Part shown: in pieces, positions 14,253-25,799 of the stretch
Layout: each line of letters begins with the position of its first letter
Numbering within the stretch: the first letter of the stretch is position 1
Source of the DNA: Rapana venosa
Taxonomy: Eukaryota; Mollusca; Gastropoda; Neogastropoda; Muricidae
Direction of reading: 5' to 3'
Assembly: GCA_028751875.1 (NCBI GenBank)
Contig: CM054140.1
Location: 27,309,538-27,373,537, forward strand
DNA length: 64,000 bases
Program-made: the position numbers and the translations under genes
Notes under the pieces: generated by a model
The model's input: only the letters and a program-made list of their open reading frames with translations
Databases searched by the model: none
Told to the model about the DNA's origin: nothing

Positions 14253-15578
14253 AGGTGAACCTAGGTACACAGACCCCCAGATCGATCATGCTGAAACAAG
14301 CACAAGGGAGCTGGGGGGGGGGGGGGGGGGGGAGGCACAGTACATAAAAGAACCACTCCTGCCTACACTGTTTAAAGCCTTCTAGGGTCCTAGTGTACAA
14401 TAGTCTACTCACCTACCCCCCCCCCCCCCCTCCAACTCCACCACCACCCCCAGCCCCTCTGACACTGTCGATTGCTTAGTGACACGACAAACAAACACCA
14501 CTGCTGTTGTCTGCCAACCTGGAGACTTGTTAGGTGTGCATAGAAAGGTAGATAAAGAGAAAGAGGGGGGGGGGGGGGGGGGGAGTGAAGGAGGGGAGGG
14601 AGGAAGAAAAGCACGAGGGAGAGAGACAGACAGACAGACAGATACAGAGAGAGAGAGACAGACAGACAGAAGTAGAGAGAGAGAGAGAAAGGAGGAGGGA
14701 GGAAAATGGGATCGAGAAAAGGGGAAGAAGAGCTAGAGAGAGATTGATTGATTGATTGATTGATAATCTTTATTCCCAAGGGTTACAGAAACGTACGACA
14801 TACTGTTTTTCATTTGACCCTATAGAGACAGTCAGACAGACAGGGACAGAGTACCGGGAGGGGGTGTTCGAGAGGAAAAGAAGAGAAGAAAGAGAAAAGA
14901 AAAAAACAACAGACAGAAGATAAATAGACAGACGAAAGATAGAGATAGAGACATACTGGAGTAAAGAAAGAGAGAGAGAGAGGTAGGGGGCTCTGTCTTT
15001 GTGCTAGCTTCCACAATGCATAATGTATGTATGCATAGAATAACAGTCTCGCTTCACTACAGACTACACGTTGTTGAACCGGTTCTGAAGTGGGCTTCAG
15101 ATCTACATAGAGATAAACATCTATGGACTCTGTAGATAGAGCTGTGACGACATCCACGACAAGTCTGTCTACCTTAGTTCTATGCACACATGCGTGGTGA
15201 CCTTCGTGGGTGTAAAAGCGACCTAGCCTATGGTTAACCTTCCTGACAGTCGGGTAGTGTTGGCGTCACCTACTATACCCATGGTTGTTGTTTGGGTTGT
15301 GTTTTTTTGTTTTACCCTGTCCGTGGTAGAGGTTAATTATTAATCAGGTAATCATGTAGAGTTCACGTATGTGTGGTTTTTGTTCGTTTGTTCGCTTGTT
15401 TGCTTTTTTTGGCAGTGGAATGAACGAATGTTTGATTTTTTTTTCCAAGTTTAGTCCATGTTGCTGGTGACGTCAGTACTACCTGATTACAGTTTTCAAG
15501 ATTTAACATAAGCTGTGTAGGTAAAGAGCATTGGCGAGTAGGTTTTTCACTAAGTTGATAGTAAGTGTAAAAACACAT

Positions 15579-15625
<47 letters not shown>

Positions 15626-16155
15626 CTCCCCTCCCCTCCCCTCCCCTCCCCTCCCTCCACACTCCCTCCCCTCTGCCCCCCCTCCCCTAACTCTTTTTGT
15701 TGCTGCTGTAGCGAGGTATGGGTGACACGTGTCATCCCCAGCTCAACCGTCACAGTCCGGAACATCACGGAATGCGTGTAGCCACGGAGGCCTATCATTC
15801 CTGTGGCTCTCTGGCTGCACCTGCAGGCAGTGTGCGGCTACCCACGCGGCTACCGCTGCCCCGAACCCCGCGACCTGCCCCTGACTCAGTTGGCGCATCT
15901 GTTGCCTTTCATGTCCGACCTTTATCGTGGTTGGCTGCTTCTCTCGCTGAAAAAATCCAGAAATTCGATCTATTATTATGAGAAGTGAAATGACACGAAT
16001 CAATTACAATAGAGTTTCGAGACTAGAGCGAGGTGTTTAGTCAGAGAGAAGGCCGAGTGTTGATTAATGAAGTCACTGCTTCAGTTCCCATGAACCCTGT
16101 TAAAATTTGCACTGATGTTCATCTGTGCCATTGTGTCTGTCTGCCTGTCTGTCTG

Positions 16156-16231
<76 letters not shown>

Positions 16232-16690
16232 GCTCTCTCTCTCTCACTCTCTCTCTCTCTCACACATACTCTCTCTCTCTCTCCCCCGCACTCTCTCTCT
16301 CTCTTCTCCTATTTCTCTCTCTGTCTCTCTCTCTGTATGTTAAATTCTTAGTGGTGGCTTGTTGTTCTCGGTGCATGTCTCGATTGTGTGTGGAAATGTG
16401 TTTTTTAAAGCCATCGGGGGATATAAGCCTTTGTCAATTCCTCTTTGTTATGGTCGTGCTTGCGTCCCTTGACTCGGATGGCTTTCGGGTCATGTACAGA
16501 GAACTAGTACCAACTCTAACACCCACACGCACACACACGTACACATACGCACGTGCACACACGCATCCCCCCCCCTCCCACACACACACACACACGTGCA
16601 CACACGCATCCCCCCACACGTGAACACATGCACGCACACGCACACACTCTCGTGCAAACACTCACGCACACACATACACTCACACATATA
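14235..16690. repeat. Clean copy of the duplicated segment, no gene seen
   Basis: This is the high-quality counterpart of 11,530-14,220. It contains poly(G) at 14,311-14,332, poly(C) near 14,418, GACA and GATT repeats (14,630-14,770), a (CT)n tract near 15,580-15,622, a moderately GC-rich non-repetitive stretch (15,720-15,910) and a long (CT)n tract at 16,158-16,235. No exon with convincing splice sites or recognisable protein was found. Confidence 0.75.
16158..16345. repeat. (CT)n microsatellite
   Basis: A near-perfect CT run with later interruptions (CACTCTCG, CACACATA, GTCTCTCT). The apparent Ser/Leu open frames over it are translated repeat. Confidence 0.95.
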
Positions 16691-16862
16691 AACACACACA
16701 CAAACACACTAGCAGACACAAAAGGGACACACATACACTCACACATATAAACACACACACAAACACACTAGCAGACACAAAAGGGACACACATACACTCA
16801 CACATTATAAACACACACACACACATACACACACACACCCACACACACACATTAGCAGACAC
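16505..16862. repeat. CA-rich tract with ~60-bp tandem block
   Basis: Imperfect CA repeat with CACGTG interruptions. Between about 16,675 and 16,870 a block containing 'ACACTAGCAGACACAAAAGG' and 'GACACACATACACTCACACA' is repeated about three times with a period near 60 bp. Confidence 0.8.
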
Positions 16863-16904
16863 AAAAGGGACAGACTTGATAGGGTGTTTTTTTTATCATA
16901 CAGC

Positions 16905-17095
16905 AGAAGGGGGGGGGGGGGGTTGGCTCGGAGGGTAGGACACTTGATCTCAGGGTCATGGGTTAGGGTAAGGTGTGCAGAAATTCGTCATGTCTATTGG
17001 TATTAGGCCATGATATGGCCCTAGCTTAAGAGCAGACAAGCAGCATCCTTACAGCAGTACAGTACAGCAGCCACAAAAAATAGTTCCAAGATAGG
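16905..17095 (+). repeat. tRNA-derived SINE fragment
   Basis: After a G run, 'GGCTCGGAGGGTAGGACACT' followed by 'TGATCTCAGGGTCATGGGTT' resembles a tRNA D-arm (A box) and anticodon arm running into a degenerate B box. It is followed by a non-tRNA body, and no acceptor stem closes, so a functional tRNA is unlikely. Confidence 0.4.
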
Positions 17096-17139
17096 CTTAC
17101 ATGTATGAATAAATGTCTGGGTTTATAGAGTGTATATAT

Positions 17140-17187
17140 AATCTGTCTGTCTGTCAGTCTGCCTGTCTCTGTCTGTCTGTCTGTCTG

Positions 17188-17273
<86 letters not shown>

Positions 17274-17285
17274 ACTCTCTCTGAG
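17140..17285. repeat. (CTGT)n/(CT)n microsatellite
   Basis: A compound run of CTGT followed by CT dinucleotides. Confidence 0.95.
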
Positions 17286-17859
17286 TATAATCAAATATGG
17301 GTGTTGATGGTGATCGTGTACTGTTTTGAGAATCATATATTTGATATTATCTCTAACCTCTCCCCCCCTTACACACACACTCTCTCTCTGTCTCTCTGTC
17401 TCTGTTTCTGTCTCTCTCACCTTTTATCGTTTTGCTTATAGTTATAGTGTTTCCTGATGAAGGATTCATACTTTATATTTCAATACTTTATTGGGCTTGT
17501 CTGCTGTACTTAAGTTTTAATGAATGCCCTATTTCAATATCTTATTGTTGTATGTAACAAGTATGTGTACCATTTGACAATGTGTAGATGTTTATTTTTA
17601 TGACTTATTAAGTTTGGTTGTTATTTTTCTTGGTTTTGTTGTTATTCTTGTTGTTGTTGTTTGTTTTTATCTTTTTTCTTCTTTTTCTTGGTTTGTTTTT
17701 TCTTTTTCTTTTGTTTGTTTGTTTGTTTGTTTTGGTCGGGTTTGTTGTTGTTGTTGGGGGTTTTTTGGGGGGTGTCTTTAGGGTTTTCTTTTATTTGTTT
17801 GTTTGTGGGTGTGTGTTTTTTTTTTGAGGGGGGGTGTTTTGAAAAGGGTTATATGTTAA

Positions 17860-18025
17860 AAGGTTATTTGTTTCTACTGTGTGAGAGTATAAGTATTGGG
17901 TTATTAGTAAGATGTATCCCTCCGGGCGGGGACTGGATGTAAAAAAGCACATGAGTGCTTATTCATTATCCTCGAAATAAAAGAATTTGTCATTGTCGTT
18001 GTCATTGTCTCTCTCTCTCTCTCTT
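17860..18025 (+). mobile_element. 3' end of a non-LTR retroposon
   Basis: The segment reads 'TATCCCTCCGGGCGGGGACT', then a short spacer, 'CACATGAGTGCTTATTCATT' and 'ATCCTCGAAATAAAAGAATT', and ends in a tail of TGTCATTGTCGTTGTCATTG type. Such 3' tails mark ends of non-LTR elements in invertebrate genomes. No coding part is visible upstream, so this is a 5'-truncated or non-autonomous copy. Confidence 0.5.
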
Positions 18026-18555
18026 AGTTGAAATGTCGATTGTTGGACTTTGACTTGTTTTTCATAGTCATGATACATCATTGTCATGGATCACTACTGA
18101 AATGCATGGTGCCTATGTTACAGGACTGGAGATGCTCCCAGGAAACTGAAAACAGCTGTGTTGTGTGTTCCCAAAAGCTGACAACCTTTGCTGGATGTTG
18201 ATAAAGGAAATCAGTTTGCTATCAATTTGTTGTCTGTTTTCCTCCCCTGATGTTGAAAGCAAAGAGGTGTTTTGTTTAGGTCAAAGATTATGAATTCTGT
18301 TATATATGTATATACCTTTTGTCAGTTGTGAAGAAAATTTATATGTACCAGTGTAAAACGTGTTTTTTTATCAAATAAGTAAATTTTACATAACAGATCT
18401 GTTAAAAACTTTTGTTCAGTTCTGTCAATTGTCCCTACCTGTTGACAGGATTTGACAACACTGTAAAACAAAATGTACACAGATTTACCCCTTGTTGAGG
18501 AGACACCATGAAAAAAGCCATTGAGTTGAATAAAGTCATTGAAAATCACTGTTTA

Positions 18556-18868
18556 TAATAATAATAATAATAATAATGTATGGAATTTATATAGCGCTGA
18601 ATCTTGTAAAGCAACAAATCAAAGCGCTCAGATTTTACTTTAAGTCACGGCAGATTTCTTTCCGTGAAATTTGGGCTGCTCTCCCCGGGGAGAGCGGGAG
18701 AACGCGTCGCCACTTAGCGCTGCGCCACCCTTTCACCCTTTTTTTTTTTTTCTGCAGCTGTATTTGTTTCCCTATCAGAGTGGCTTTTTTCTAAGAATTT
18801 TGCCAGGGACAACTCTCTTGTTGCCGTGGGTTTTTTTACGTGCGCTAAATAATTACGTGTAACACACG

Positions 18869-18899
<31 letters not shown>

Positions 18900-19034
18900 T
18901 AGCGCCCAGACCACCACTCATGGTCTAATGGATGGGGGAAAAATTTCCGGTCCAAACGGGGTACGAACCGCCGCACACTTCAGACCCGGACTTTTCGCTT
19001 TCTAGACAGGCGCGTTACCTCTAGACCACCGATC
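18556..19034 (-). mobile_element. tRNA-derived SINE, near full length
   Basis: Read on the minus strand the element starts at about 19,034 with a tRNA-like head: GGTCTAGAGGTAACGCGCC (A box) and GGCGGTTCGTACCCC (B box). A core containing 'GATGAGACGATAAACCGAGG' follows, then 'CACGTAAAAAAACCCACGGC' and 'TTGTCCCTGGCAAAATTCTT', and a tail of GCGCTATATAAATTCCATAC plus (ATT)n at 18,556. The copy at 28,008-28,395 has the same order on the other strand. Confidence 0.8.
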
Positions 19035-19044
19035 CACTTAAATC

Positions 19045-19047
<3 letters not shown>

Positions 19048-19111
<64 letters not shown>

Positions 19112-19175
19112 TGTGTGTGTGTACATGAATGAGAAGAGAGAGATATAGTGTGTGTGTGTGTGTGTGTGTGAGTGT
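19048..19175. repeat. (GA)n/(GT)n compound microsatellite
   Basis: A long GA run followed by GT repeats, next to the head of the SINE. Confidence 0.95.
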
Positions 19176-19705
19176 GAGTGTGACAGACAGACAGAATGCC
19201 AGTAACGCATTCATTCAAATTTAGACCATAGCCTGTAATGAAGGGGTAAATAAACAGCATACAATATTCATTCATCAAAGCAGAACGAACCAAACTTAAT
19301 CAGCACAAGCAAAAACAAAAAACATTGCCACAAAGTAGCTATCTCCCTAGGCTTTAATGCCTGAAAATACAAAAGGAAAATCACATTCAACATTACAATT
19401 TGTGCTTGACAGCAGCAACCTTAATTCGAACATACAAGGTTTATGATAACCTTCAGGCTTAATGAATATTTCTATTATTATTATTACTCAGTGCTTCACA
19501 ATTGGTGTTTTTTTTACATAAAAGACATAGGAAAGCAAGGTGACAACTCTAAATGATTATATCTAAAATGATGAACAGTTACATCACTTATTCCCAATCT
19601 AAAGTTGGCTGTAATATACCTAACATGCTCATCAGAATTAAGTAACAAGGTTCAATATGGTTTAGATATTTAAAGATTCAATATTTTCTTTCAAGAACCG
19701 GGAGG

Positions 19706-19738
19706 GGTGGGGGGGGGGGGGGGGGGGGGGGGGGGGTA
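19706..19738. repeat. Poly(dG) tract of about 30 bases
   Basis: A nearly uninterrupted G run in otherwise clean sequence. It could fold into G-quadruplexes. Exact length is uncertain for any sequencing method. Confidence 0.85.
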
Positions 19739-20177
19739 CGGGGTGCGGAGGTATATAACAGTTGATGTGTTCGTTCCAGATCAGCCATTGACAATCAGTC
19801 AGGCGCTGATGAAAAATATTATTTCACAAAGTTGCAGAACAAACAACGCCACCAACAAAGCATGTCCAAACTATTTTCAAAGTCAAACATTTGAAATCCA
19901 GTGTTCCTCACCAGTAATACTAAGATTTTGTAGGGTTACGTTGTAATCTTTAATTTGTCATTGGTAATAGCTTCAACCAACACAGGAATATAATTGACAG
20001 CAGAATTTATTTAAATTGGATAGTAGAGCGGGGGAGTGGAGGTTGAAAAAGTAAGAAGGAGGTGGTGGCATTGCCTGAGTGAATGAAAGGGAGGGGGGGG
20101 GGGGCTTTTTTTTAAACTGGTGTGTGTGTTGTTGTTGTTGTTGCTGTCTTCTTCTTCTCTTTCTTCAATTTAACGTC

Positions 20178-20178
20178 T

Positions 20179-20226
<48 letters not shown>

Positions 20227-20273
20227 GGTAACTTTCACACAGTATAGTCAAAATTTTGAATGAGTTCTGCCTT

Positions 20274-20312
<39 letters not shown>
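20178..20312. repeat. (GT)n and (CA)n microsatellites in inverted arrangement
   Basis: A (GT)n run at 20,181-20,225 and a (CA)n run at 20,277-20,312 face each other across about 50 bp, so the two could pair as a hairpin. Confidence 0.9.
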
Positions 20313-20316
<4 letters not shown>

Positions 20317-20884
20317 CCCCAACGACATCAACCACCTTTGATCAGGTTGCATTCGAGACGTATTTCACGAGAGGGGTGGCCTTGCCCCAGCCCAGAGGTT
20401 GACTTGACCTGTTCTGCAGTAAGTATGCTTATTGTGGTGAGGTAAGTGAACTCGGAGCAGTTTGCAGAAAAACGCATAGTGCTTTGGCAATGAGATTTTT
20501 TTGGGCACACAAATGTCAGCAACACGTCTGCCTGACCACTGGGTAAAGAAAAAAACCCACAACGAAACCTGTGGCACAACAAGCTCACAAAGGCATGTTC
20601 AGTTATGCAGGTCCATGACTGCTGGCTCTGCTCATGATCATTTCAGTTTATGTTTATTTCCTCCTTGCGTCCATTTGTGAATGGGCAAGGAGCCCAAGAC
20701 AGTCAATCATTTGCATTATCTCTCTATTGATTAGCTCACTTTTCACCAACATGTGAATCCATGGAACTAACTGCATGGCTAGACCTACACATTGAGTCAG
20801 CAAGCTGGCTGACAAACATCAATTTACTCTGGGAGGAACTCTGAAAGCTCCAATGAGAAATGCTTTCGTAAATGTTTTCTATAT

Positions 20885-20960
20885 GAGCGCTTTGATTTGT
20901 TGCTTTACAAGATTCAGCGCTATATAAATTCCATACATTATTATTATTATTATTATTATA
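20885..20960 (+). mobile_element. SINE 3' tail fragment
   Basis: 'GCGCTTTGATTTGTTGCTTT', then 'AGCGCTATATAAATTCCATA' and an (ATT)n run form the same tail as the SINE at 18,556-19,034, here without head or core. It is a 5'-truncated copy. Confidence 0.7.
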
Positions 20961-21146
20961 TGAAATGTAAGTTGGAAGCTAGCTTGGACAGTGCACTTGA
21001 CAAAGAAAGTAAACATTTGAATAGAAGCGTGCTTGAATTAAACTTGACAATTCAGCAGGCAAAAGGCTGTACAGTGAAAAACAGAATCCACACCACTCTG
21101 TCATGACTACAGGAGGGTATCCCTTTTTTAGTTTTGAAAAATTCAG

Positions 21147-21267
21147 AAAAGAAAGAGGCAACGGCTGGCACTCAAAGAAAGAAGACGAAGAATCACATAA
21201 TTTGGCCTGGCCCCACCCCAGTGACCAAAGTGCTCTATGGCGACTTGGAGGACCTACACTGTAGTAC
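21147..21267 (+). pseudogene. Exon-like open block, left part, interrupted by MITE
   Basis: The block follows a plausible acceptor (TTTTTTAGTTTTGAAAAATTCAG). Its third frame is open and hydrophilic (KKEATAGTQRKKTKN...). If the 628-bp inverted-repeat element and one copy of its 9-bp target duplication are ignored, this frame runs into the block at 21,905-22,001 without a stop, 72 codons in all, ending at AAG|gtatta. The protein is not recognised. It could be a coding exon broken by the insertion, or chance. Confidence 0.3.
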
Positions 21268-21895
21268 GGGGCGGGCCCGCTATTGCGGGGGCCCGCTATT
21301 GCGCGAACGAAGAAGCGGAAAAAGTTCATTTTGTCCAGGTTTTCGGAAAATGCGAAAAATGACTGGCAGGGCATTTCCTCATGTATTAATTTTGTTCTTC
21401 CAAGTTACTTTAGTTATTTTTTTTATTGAGAAGTTGAGAAGACGAAAGATGATCTCAGGATGCCGTGTTATGTTTTGAATTTATTGTCAAGATTCGAATG
21501 AATGCAACATCAACATTTTCTTTGCCAGTTTATTTGTTGGTATCATATTATGACCACCTGAGATTTGTTTATAAGGTAGTGGTTTTGAGCTCGATGCTTT
21601 GAATGTTGGGATTGCAAAAGTGATTTTGTGGAATAAAAAAACTGTGACACCTCTTTATTTCTCTTTATTGTTTAAAAATATGCATTATCTTTGCCATGAA
21701 GATTAGCAGCCTAAAGTATAAAACGACAGTGTCGCCTAAGGTATAATATACGTTGCAGCCTTACTGCATCGTACGCAGGCTGCAACGTTTACTACACCTT
21801 AGGCGGCCCTATACCTTAGGCTGCATCGCATATTATTGTCAGTACAGTATTCCCCAGGCTGCGTCTACACTGTCGCGCAATAGCGGGCCGACCCC
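21268..21895. mobile_element. Inverted-repeat DNA element (MITE) with 9-bp target duplication
   Basis: The left end reads GGGGCGGGCCCGCTATTGCG. The reverse complement of the right end reads GGGGTCGGCCCGCTATTGCG, so the 20-bp termini differ at two positions. The element is flanked on both sides by CTGTAGTAC (21,259-21,267 and 21,896-21,904). The left terminus holds a second copy of the GGGCCCGCTATTGCG core immediately inside. The interior has no transposase, but carries short palindromic GCCTAAGGTATA motifs near the right end. A 9-bp duplication fits Mutator-like elements; the family assignment is inference. Confidence 0.75.
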
Positions 21896-21904
21896 CTGTA
21901 GTAC

Positions 21905-22001
21905 TGCCTTTAGTGCAGAGCAGAGCTGTCCATCTGACAAACACAATAGGAATTCGTGTGTTATATCCACTGGATTGGCTGTAGGGGAAAATCATCGGAA
22001 G
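21905..22001 (+). pseudogene. Exon-like open block, right part, after MITE
   Basis: This continues the reading frame of 21,147-21,267 once the inserted element and one target duplication are removed, and ends at a GT donor (CGGAAG|gtatta) in phase 0. The product is not recognised. Confidence 0.3.
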
Positions 22002-22140
22002 GTATTAGGTCAACAAGTGAAAACTTCACATGATGCACCTGTGATTACAACAATTATTGATTTTTAAAAATCTGACAGGCAGTTTGACTGATTGTTTGAA
22101 ATTATAATTATCAAAGTCCCACCGGAAATATTCTTTCTAG

Positions 22141-22349
22141 GACTACAAATCAAAAGGCAACGAGATGTAATCATGCCGTGCCAATGTCCACACCGCTCGG
22201 AAAGCACTGGGCCTCTCCACTGTTGGAGTCTGCCCCCATCTCGATATATTCCCAAAGATTCCCTCAGTTTCCGGTGTTTAGACGACAGGCCTCCATGCAT
22301 CGCCCTGAACAGGTTGTCAGGAAGACGTGCAATTTGTATGGACTGAAAG
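22141..22349 (+). CDS. Candidate internal exon of unknown gene
   Basis: The block lies between a good acceptor (GGAAATATTCTTTCTAG) and a donor (CTGAAAG|gtaacc). One frame (phase 2 in, phase 1 out) is open for all 69 codons and includes the stretch PMSTPLGKHWASPLLESAPI and a basic RRQAS motif. A second frame is also open until a TGA just before the donor, so the true frame is not certain. The phase of the fully open frame does not fit the phase-0 donor at 22,001. I do not recognise the protein. Confidence 0.35.
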
Positions 22350-23073
22350 GTAACCACATTAAGAGTCTTTTTATTACCATGCTTTTATGTCATTTGTAAC
22401 TAGAACAGCATTGATGTATTTTCTTATTGTGTACTTTTTTCATGTCCAATGTGAAAACGACCAAGTTTTACTACCACTGCTTAGCAGTGTGACAATGCAC
22501 ACCAGCACCAGCATGTCTAGATCCAGGTTAGGACTAGGCCCAACTTTACGCGGCTGTGTTAGCCTAGCCTAGTGAAGCATCACTGTCTGGCTGCGCGGGA
22601 GAGCCGAGCTAAACTGAGCACGAGGTGCCGAGTTGGCACGCTCTCATGATCAGAGACACGTGAAAGGTTGAAGGGACAGGAAAGTTCCAAGTTCCAAGAG
22701 GACATGAAAGTGAATAAGTTATAAGTTCCAGTGAAAGAATTTTTGTAGAAGGGAAGTGCATGCAATTGAAGTCATGGAAACAGGAGTGTGGGATTTTCAA
22801 AATAGCTACAATTTCGAGACTGTATGGGATGAGGGTTGAAGCCTTGGGAACCACCATGATGTCACGTGCTTCCCACCTTGCGATCGGGTTTGCTGGCTTT
22901 CGTGAACTGTTGTCATTGTCAAAAATACATCAGGTTGTGGAATTAGCAAACAAGGTAATCTTTTTTCTTCTGGTCAATATTGAGAGCATTGTAGTTTGCA
23001 TGCTGGTTACTCTTTGGAATGGGAGTCTGCAACATGAAATAGAAATGTATGTGGAGGGTTTGGCCCCTGTGGG

Positions 23074-23111
23074 CACACGCACACACACACACACACACAC
23101 ACTCTCACTCA

Positions 23112-23163
<52 letters not shown>
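23074..23163. repeat. (CA)n microsatellite
   Basis: CA run with one CTCACTCACT interruption. Confidence 0.95.
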
Positions 23164-23165
<2 letters not shown>

Positions 23166-23667
23166 GTGCCCAAATAATGAAAACCCAACAGCCAACTCAC
23201 AATCGATCCCCCTTGCTACCACCACCACCAACATCATCAAACAAAACCCCAAAGAAAAAGTAGGAAAAGCAAGTATGTCATTTTAATTCTAATCTCTGTG
23301 CTGTGTGCCATTCAATGCTGTAGCCAACTGATTAAATAAACTAGGAAAAAAACCCCACCTGTAATGAGCGCATGGATGGGTCTGCATGCACACATGTACT
23401 CACAAAGGAGGAAAACTGACAAAAAGAACAAATATCCAGAAATTTACCATACAGTTTACAGGTATTGCTGTATTTCCTTGTCTGCATATTTCTTTTTGAA
23501 GTCTCTGCTAACAAATCATAATTGCAAGCCAATCTACAGCTTCAGGCTGGTGTGTCAGAACTCCAATAAAATACATGACTGCCCATAATTATGCTTTTCC
23601 TTTTTGAATGGTGGCAGTGCATATTTTTGCTGAGAGGCTGATGGAGCAACATTTCATGGAGAGATAT

Positions 23668-23715
23668 GTGTATATATATATATATATATACATATATATA
23701 TGTGTGTGTGTATAT

Positions 23716-23771
<56 letters not shown>

Positions 23772-23790
23772 TATGTAGAGTATATATATG
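23668..23790. repeat. (TA)n microsatellite
   Basis: TA repeats with a TGTGTGTG insert and a TAATATA break. It is fully self-complementary and able to extrude as a cruciform. Confidence 0.95.
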
Positions 23791-24649
23791 TCCCCTCCTT
23801 CCCCCAATCTTCTGGTTCATCAGTCAAAACTTTGGCTCAAGTCAAAAGCTTTATCATTCAGTTACTGATCAGTGATGTAAGCTTAGTGATGAGGCATGCT
23901 TGAAACTGTTATAAATGCTTTAAAATAGTATAAGCTCATAACATAATCTGCACCCTCCTTTAAAGGAGTCAAGAAATCCCTCTAAAGCTGAAGTACAGCT
24001 AAAAACAGTAATACATACAAACTTCTCATCCATTGTGTTCTTGCAATCTCACAGTATTCATAGGTGGGATGAATGAGACAGTGCATATTCCAGATGCCCC
24101 CTTCCCCCCAGGGTGTTAAGCTGGAGAGGACATAAACACCAATTCCAAAGCTATTATTAGTGTGTTTATGGTTGATTTTTTGCTTGTTCAGTCCTATTTT
24201 CATACTTACTGTTTGAGGGTGACATCTAGGAAAGCTTTGATTTTGACTGTTTACAAAGTTTGACTAAAGCACCTTTATTTTCATCATTTTTTTTAATTCC
24301 TTCAGTTAAAAAGTACTTGAAGTTGTAACATTTACTAAGCATGTTGTGAAGTTTTAAAACGTTTTCATTTTGAGTATTATGAAAATTAGTTTTATTAATG
24401 ACGGTTATGTAATGGCAAAACACAGTAACAAGTTTGTTTTTGTTTGAAGCAAAAGAACCTACAAACATTTTGTTTTACAATTTGAATTTTTTTTGGTGTG
24501 TTTGGGAGGACTCAAATTATCTGGCTGAAAAGGCAGTAATAACTTGTGAGAATGATTGCAATGTTGTGATTTTTTTTATGATAGTTTCAGAGGCAAAGTG
24601 AGACCTCTCTTCAGTAGAGTGCCTTAATGACATTGTGTTTATTCCACAG

Positions 24650-24723
24650 GATCAGGACAGAGGAACCCTGAACTCCAGCACTGAGGAGAGGCTAGGATCA
24701 GAAGGGAGAGAGAACCAGAAACG
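24650..24723 (+). CDS. Weak candidate exon, unknown gene
   Basis: The block follows ATTGTGTTTATTCCACAG and ends at GAAACG|gtaaca. One frame is open throughout (charged: DQDRGTLNSSTEERLGSEGR). If joined in phase 1 to the candidate exon at 22,141-22,349 it would instead end after about ten residues at a TGA, making it a last coding exon. An AATAAA lies downstream near 25,763. The evidence is splice-like sites and an open frame only. Confidence 0.2.
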
Positions 24724-24944
24724 GTAACAAGGGTTGGGTGTAGGCTGTTTAGAGGTAAGTGGTTGACAAGTGTGAGTGGGTGAGTGAAAGATGTTTTGAG
24801 TTGTAAGTAGTTAATGAGTGTTAGTGACAGGTGTATGAGCCAGAGCAGGTGTAGGAAGGACGCTAGCCATTGCCAAGAGCTTAAGACCATTCATCCCATG
24901 GGTCCATGAAATCTTTGCTGCATTGTTTGGTGAATTAAGGGTGG

Positions 24945-25330
24945 AGACGTTGACAATCTCTCAGTTCAGTTAATATGCAGGACTACCAGTGCTTTAATTC
25001 CCTCCATGTGTATATATACACATGTAGATCAAATATGCATGGTACAGATCCTGTAAATCATGTCAGTGTCTGGTGGACTATGGAAACATGAGCATACACT
25101 GCATGCACCTTGAACAAAAAACCGATCTGCTCTGAAGTCTAAATGTGTTGGCTAAGGCCGGTGGACCAGTCTCCTGCAGAATTAAAAGAACAGGAAAAAA
25201 AACCAGGCACTACACATCCCATCCAAAAAGGGAACACAGAGGAGAGGGGAATATTCACTTATTCATGTTTTCAGCTGCCTCAGTTTCTTTGGTATGTGCT
25301 ATCTTTCCCATACAGCTTATTCCAATCTTG
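24945..25330 (+). mobile_element. Dispersed SINE-like repeat
   Basis: 'ACCAGTGCTTTAATTCCCTC', 'ACACATGTAGATCAAATATG', 'GGTGGACTATGGAAACATGA' and a later 'ACCAGGCACTACACATCCCA' occur in the same order at 38,262-38,590. The similarity extends about 330 bp. This looks like an old SINE without a clear surviving tRNA head. Confidence 0.5.
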
Positions 25331-25799
25331 CTACCCTAGGCATACCTGGGCTCATCATGCCATATCCTCAGGGCAAAGATTTCACATTAACTTTACAATG
25401 TTAGGCTACCATGAGGCCACCAGCCAAAAGAGCCCTTCACTGCTACTGGGTCACCTTGATGATCAGTGCTACCAGTTCTGAACCTGCACAACCAAAGCAG
25501 CTGACAGTATTCAGTTAGTTGTGGAGCCAAACTTAGTGAGACACCTACCTGTAGTAGTGACCACCACAGTGTTGCACCAGGGATCATCTGCCTGGTGTCT
25601 TTAGACCTAAAAGTTTCAGAATGAACTCAGCACAGGTACAGAAGTGAACAACAAAGGAAAACTGAGATCACCAGGAGACCAGAGCATCAAACATTGAACA
25701 AACTCATGATCTTCCGGACAAGAGTTAACACCAACCACTGCACAGTGGTTTCTGATGGCTTAAATAAAAGATTATTCAGTCACTTTATAGTAGCTAACT

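Noticed and set aside
22751..22965. Open frame MQLKSWKQECGIFKIAT... ending at a GT donor-like site
   Set aside because: No acceptor with a pyrimidine tract upstream and no family resemblance; the frame then runs into a CA repeat.
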